Part shown: in pieces, positions 21,260 to 21,346 of the stretch
How positions within the stretch are numbered: position 1 is the first letter of the stretch
Layout of the letters: each line of letters opens with the position of its first letter
Origin: CAISDH01 sp964398805
Lineage (GTDB): Archaea > Micrarchaeota > Micrarchaeia > Micrarchaeales > Micrarchaeaceae
NCBI GenBank assembly: GCA_964398805.1
Contig: CAYNNI010000040.1
Span: 1-21,346, forward strand
Direction of reading: 5' to 3'
Length of the DNA: 21,346 nucleotides
Translations under genes and position numbers: made by a program
The notes under the pieces: model-generated
Seen by the model: only the letters and a program-made list of their open reading frames with translations
What the model was told of the DNA's origin: nothing
Database searches by the model: none

Positions 21260-21346
21260 TTCGTTCGAAGACCAACACTTGCGGTGAATTGACAGAAGAC
21301 ATTCATAAAAAGGAAGGAAAAGGAGCTAATAGGAAGAAAGAGCGAC

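Noticed and set aside
21121..21306. A 61-codon minus-strand frame over the tRNA
   Set aside because: It covers the tRNA-Arg gene and its promoter and has no recognisable protein features.
1..21346. CRISPR array or cas genes
   Set aside because: No regularly spaced direct repeats of 24-40 bp were seen, and none of the genes is Cas-like; the only tandem repeat is the coding linker in E2.
21176..21346. Integration site of a mobile element at the tRNA 3' end
   Set aside because: No second copy of the tRNA 3' end and no integrase gene was seen in this window; the window ends too soon after the tRNA to judge further.

Overview
The window looks like a piece of an archaeal chromosome, probably from a DPANN-type lineage such as Micrarchaeota (lineage inferred, not proven). 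The archaeal signs are a large-subunit clamp loader (RfcL), a histone-fold protein, a DUF2070 membrane protein, an Alg7/AglH-type GlcNAc-1-phosphate transferase, a RecJ-like DHH nuclease, a KaiC-like ATPase, TATA elements about 25-35 bp before many starts, and GGTGAT-type ribosome binding sites inside operons. Most of it is GC-rich; about 5905-7380 is visibly richer in A and T.

Layout. 1-402: the decayed right end of an IS200/IS605 element (last ~53 residues of TnpA plus the terminal hairpin), just before a tight operon for a complete NAD-linked 2-oxoacid (pyruvate-type) dehydrogenase complex, E1alpha-E1beta-E2-E3 (403-5127), followed by an FNR-like flavoprotein (5151-5891). 5905-7380: an AT-rich islet with a winged-helix regulator and a family 2 glycosyltransferase, divergent around a near-perfect palindrome. 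7387-9501 (minus): an XRE-type regulator, a sequon-rich surface protein anchored at both ends, and a GNAT acetyltransferase. 9560-12763 (plus): a three-gene operon of a KaiC-like ATPase, a membrane protein with about ten two-cysteine repeats, and a RecJ-like nuclease; it converges on rfcL (12764-13996, minus) with abutting stop codons. 14122-14409 (minus): an unknown 95-residue protein followed by a structured intergenic element. 14595-18111: an operon of cis-prenyltransferase, DUF2070 protein and a dolichol-kinase-like CTP-dependent kinase. Then an M23 peptidase, endonuclease IV (minus), a histone with a long C-terminal tail, the GlcNAc-1-P transferase (minus), and a tRNA-Arg(GCG).

How it fits together. 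The first third is central carbon metabolism: the complex would make acetyl-CoA and NADH, and the flavoprotein may pass reducing power on. The second half contains several steps of lipid-carrier biology (polyprenyl chain synthesis, polyprenol phosphorylation, first sugar-phosphate transfer) expected for N-glycosylation, and the window also encodes two surface proteins dense in N-X-S/T sequons. Replication and repair are represented by RfcL, the RecJ-like nuclease and endonuclease IV. The least explained items are the two-cysteine-repeat protein, DUF2070 placed between prenyltransferase and kinase, the tailed histone, the M23 peptidase in an archaeon, and the wHTH/glycosyltransferase islet.
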